A stretch of DNA of 13,225 nt from Pseudomonadota bacterium (GTDB lineage Bacteria > Pseudomonadota > Alphaproteobacteria > Rhizobiales > Xanthobacteraceae), in the NCBI GenBank assembly GCA_023430245.1, contig JAEZBA010000490.1:1-13225 (forward strand). The letters are read 5' to 3'. Below the pieces are notes generated by a model that did no database searches, was not told where the DNA came from, and saw only the letters and a list, made by a program, of their open reading frames with translations. Every line of letters begins with the position of its first letter. Within the stretch, counting starts at the first letter, position 1. This document shows, one piece after another, positions 12,297 to 13,225 of this stretch. Both the position numbers and the translations under genes were made by a program.

Positions 12297-13225
12297 TTAC
12301 ACGACGTCTGTTCTGCTCGTCACTCGTCGCATCGCCTGCAATGGCATGGTCGTCGAGCCTGTTTGCGCAAAGCTATCCGGCGCGCCCCATTCGCCTGATC
12401 GTGCCCTATTCGGCTGGCGGTGGCACCGATGCGATTGCGCGAGTGGTGGCGCAAAATATGGGCCAGAAGCTCGGCCAGACCATTGTGGTGGAGAATATCG
12501 CGACCGCGGGCGGCAACATTGCGACGCAGACCGCGGCCAGCGCCGCCCCGGACGGCTACACGATCCTGATGGCCAATCAGGGTCCGATGGCGGTGAACCC
12601 GCATCTGTTCAAGAGCTTGAAGGTCGATACGCTGACCGCATTTGCGCCGATCACGTTGATCGCCGCCGCGCCGTTGGTCGCTGTGGTGCCGCAGAAATCC
12701 GAGTTCCGGACCATCAAGGAGCTTGTCGATTTCGCCCGCGCCAATCCCGGCAAGCTAACCTATGGCTCGGCGGGCAACGGCTCGGCCAGTCATCTTGCCA
12801 CCCTGTTGCTGAATGTAATCGCCAAGGCCGACACCGTGCACGTGCCCTATCGCGGTGCGGGCCCGGCGATCAGCGATCTCCTGGGCGGCCAGACCCAGTT
12901 CATGATCACCACCATTCCGTCAGTGAGTGGCCTGATCGAAAACGGGCAGATGCGGGCACTTGCCGTCACCAGTAAGCAGCGCGCGCCGACCTTGCCGGAG
13001 GTTCCCACCATCGCCGAAAGCGGCTGGCCGGATTACGAGGCGAGCGCCTGGTACGGTTTCGTCGCGCCGAAAGACACGCCTGAGGCGCTGATCACCCTGC
13101 TGCACAAGGCAACCGTGGAGGCGATCAACGATGCCACCGTGCGCTCGCGGCTCGCTAACGAAGGGGCGAAACCGGTCGGCAATGCCCCGGCGGAGTTTGC
13201 CGCCTTTATCAAGTCTGAACACGGC
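12293..13225 (+). CDS. Bug/TctC-family periplasmic substrate-binding protein, C-terminus cut by window edge
   Basis: Tripartite tricarboxylate transporter-type solute-binding protein, periplasmic, which captures carboxylates. In all, 311 residues are present; family members are about 320-330, so only the last few are missing at the right edge. The signal peptide is about 1-25 (cleavage after SSLFA, before QSYPA), and its start ITRRLF resembles a twin-arginine (Tat) motif. The mature part begins YPARPIRLIVPYSAGGGTD, the hallmark Bug loop, followed by PDGYTILMANQG, LTYGSAGNGSASHLA, VPYRGAGPAISDLLGGQ, LPEVPTIAESG and WYGFVAPKDTP. The ATG at 12293 overlaps the isomerase stop and has GGGAG at 8 bases spacing. 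No TctA/TctB membrane genes are visible; they may lie beyond the edge, or this may be one of the many orphan Bug proteins. Ligand unknown. Confidence 0.95.
   Translation, partial: MITRRLFCSSLVASPAMAWSSSLFAQSYPARPIRLIVPYSAGGGTDAIARVVAQNMGQKLGQTIVVENIATAGGNIATQTAASAAPDGYTILMANQGPMAVNPHLFKSLKVDTLTAFAPITLIAAAPLVAVVPQKSEFRTIKELVDFARANPGKLTYGSAGNGSASHLATLLLNVIAKADTVHVPYRGAGPAISDLLGGQTQFMITTIPSVSGLIENGQMRALAVTSKQRAPTLPEVPTIAESGWPDYEASAWYGFVAPKDTPEALITLLHKATVEAINDATVRSRLANEGAKPVGNAPAEFAAFIKSEHG

Noticed and set aside
1..13225. Defence system, CRISPR array, prophage or insertion sequence
   Set aside because: All coding space is accounted for by recognisable cellular genes. There are no regularly spaced repeats, transposase motifs or terminal inverted repeats with target duplications.

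Overview
The window looks like chromosomal DNA from a GC-rich alphaproteobacterium of the Hyphomicrobiales, probably near Bradyrhizobium, Rhodopseudomonas or Afipia. This is judged from remembered protein similarity and gene order; no search was run. It is densely coded, with no tRNA, rRNA, CRISPR, insertion sequence or phage gene. No gap without a gene exceeds about 240 bases.

Region 1 (1-8180, all on the minus strand) is a housekeeping run. Read in the direction of transcription it is murJ (lipid II flippase), trpS, a universal stress protein, an Nfu-type Fe-S carrier, tsaB, rimI, a Fur/Mur-type metal regulator, miaB and phoH, the last cut by the left edge. The theme is translation quality plus Fe-S supply. 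TsaB and MiaB both serve modification of tRNA adenosine 37, TrpS charges tRNA-Trp, RimI acetylates a ribosomal protein in E. coli, and PhoH/YbeZ partners the rRNA enzyme YbeY. Nfu can feed [4Fe-4S] clusters to enzymes such as MiaB, and Fur senses metal status.

Region 2 (8181-9948) holds a PfkB-family adenosine kinase, divergent from murJ and with a structured leader. A clean hairpin between convergent genes separates it from a minus-strand GNAT acetyltransferase.

Region 3 (9949-10186) is a fairly AT-rich intergenic stretch with two unexplained inverted-repeat structures, one built from three copies of CTGTCCCG.

Region 4 (10187-13225) is an accessory-type catabolic cassette. A LysR regulator is divergent from a PrpF/LigU/GalD-type isomerase, whose stop codon overlaps the start of a Bug/TctC periplasmic carboxylate-binding protein that is cut by the right edge. 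The shared promoter region carries two dyads consistent with LysR-type control. The likely job is uptake and double-bond isomerisation of an unknown (probably unsaturated) carboxylate. This is the most discovery-worthy part, although each family is known. I did not find a clearly unprecedented system.
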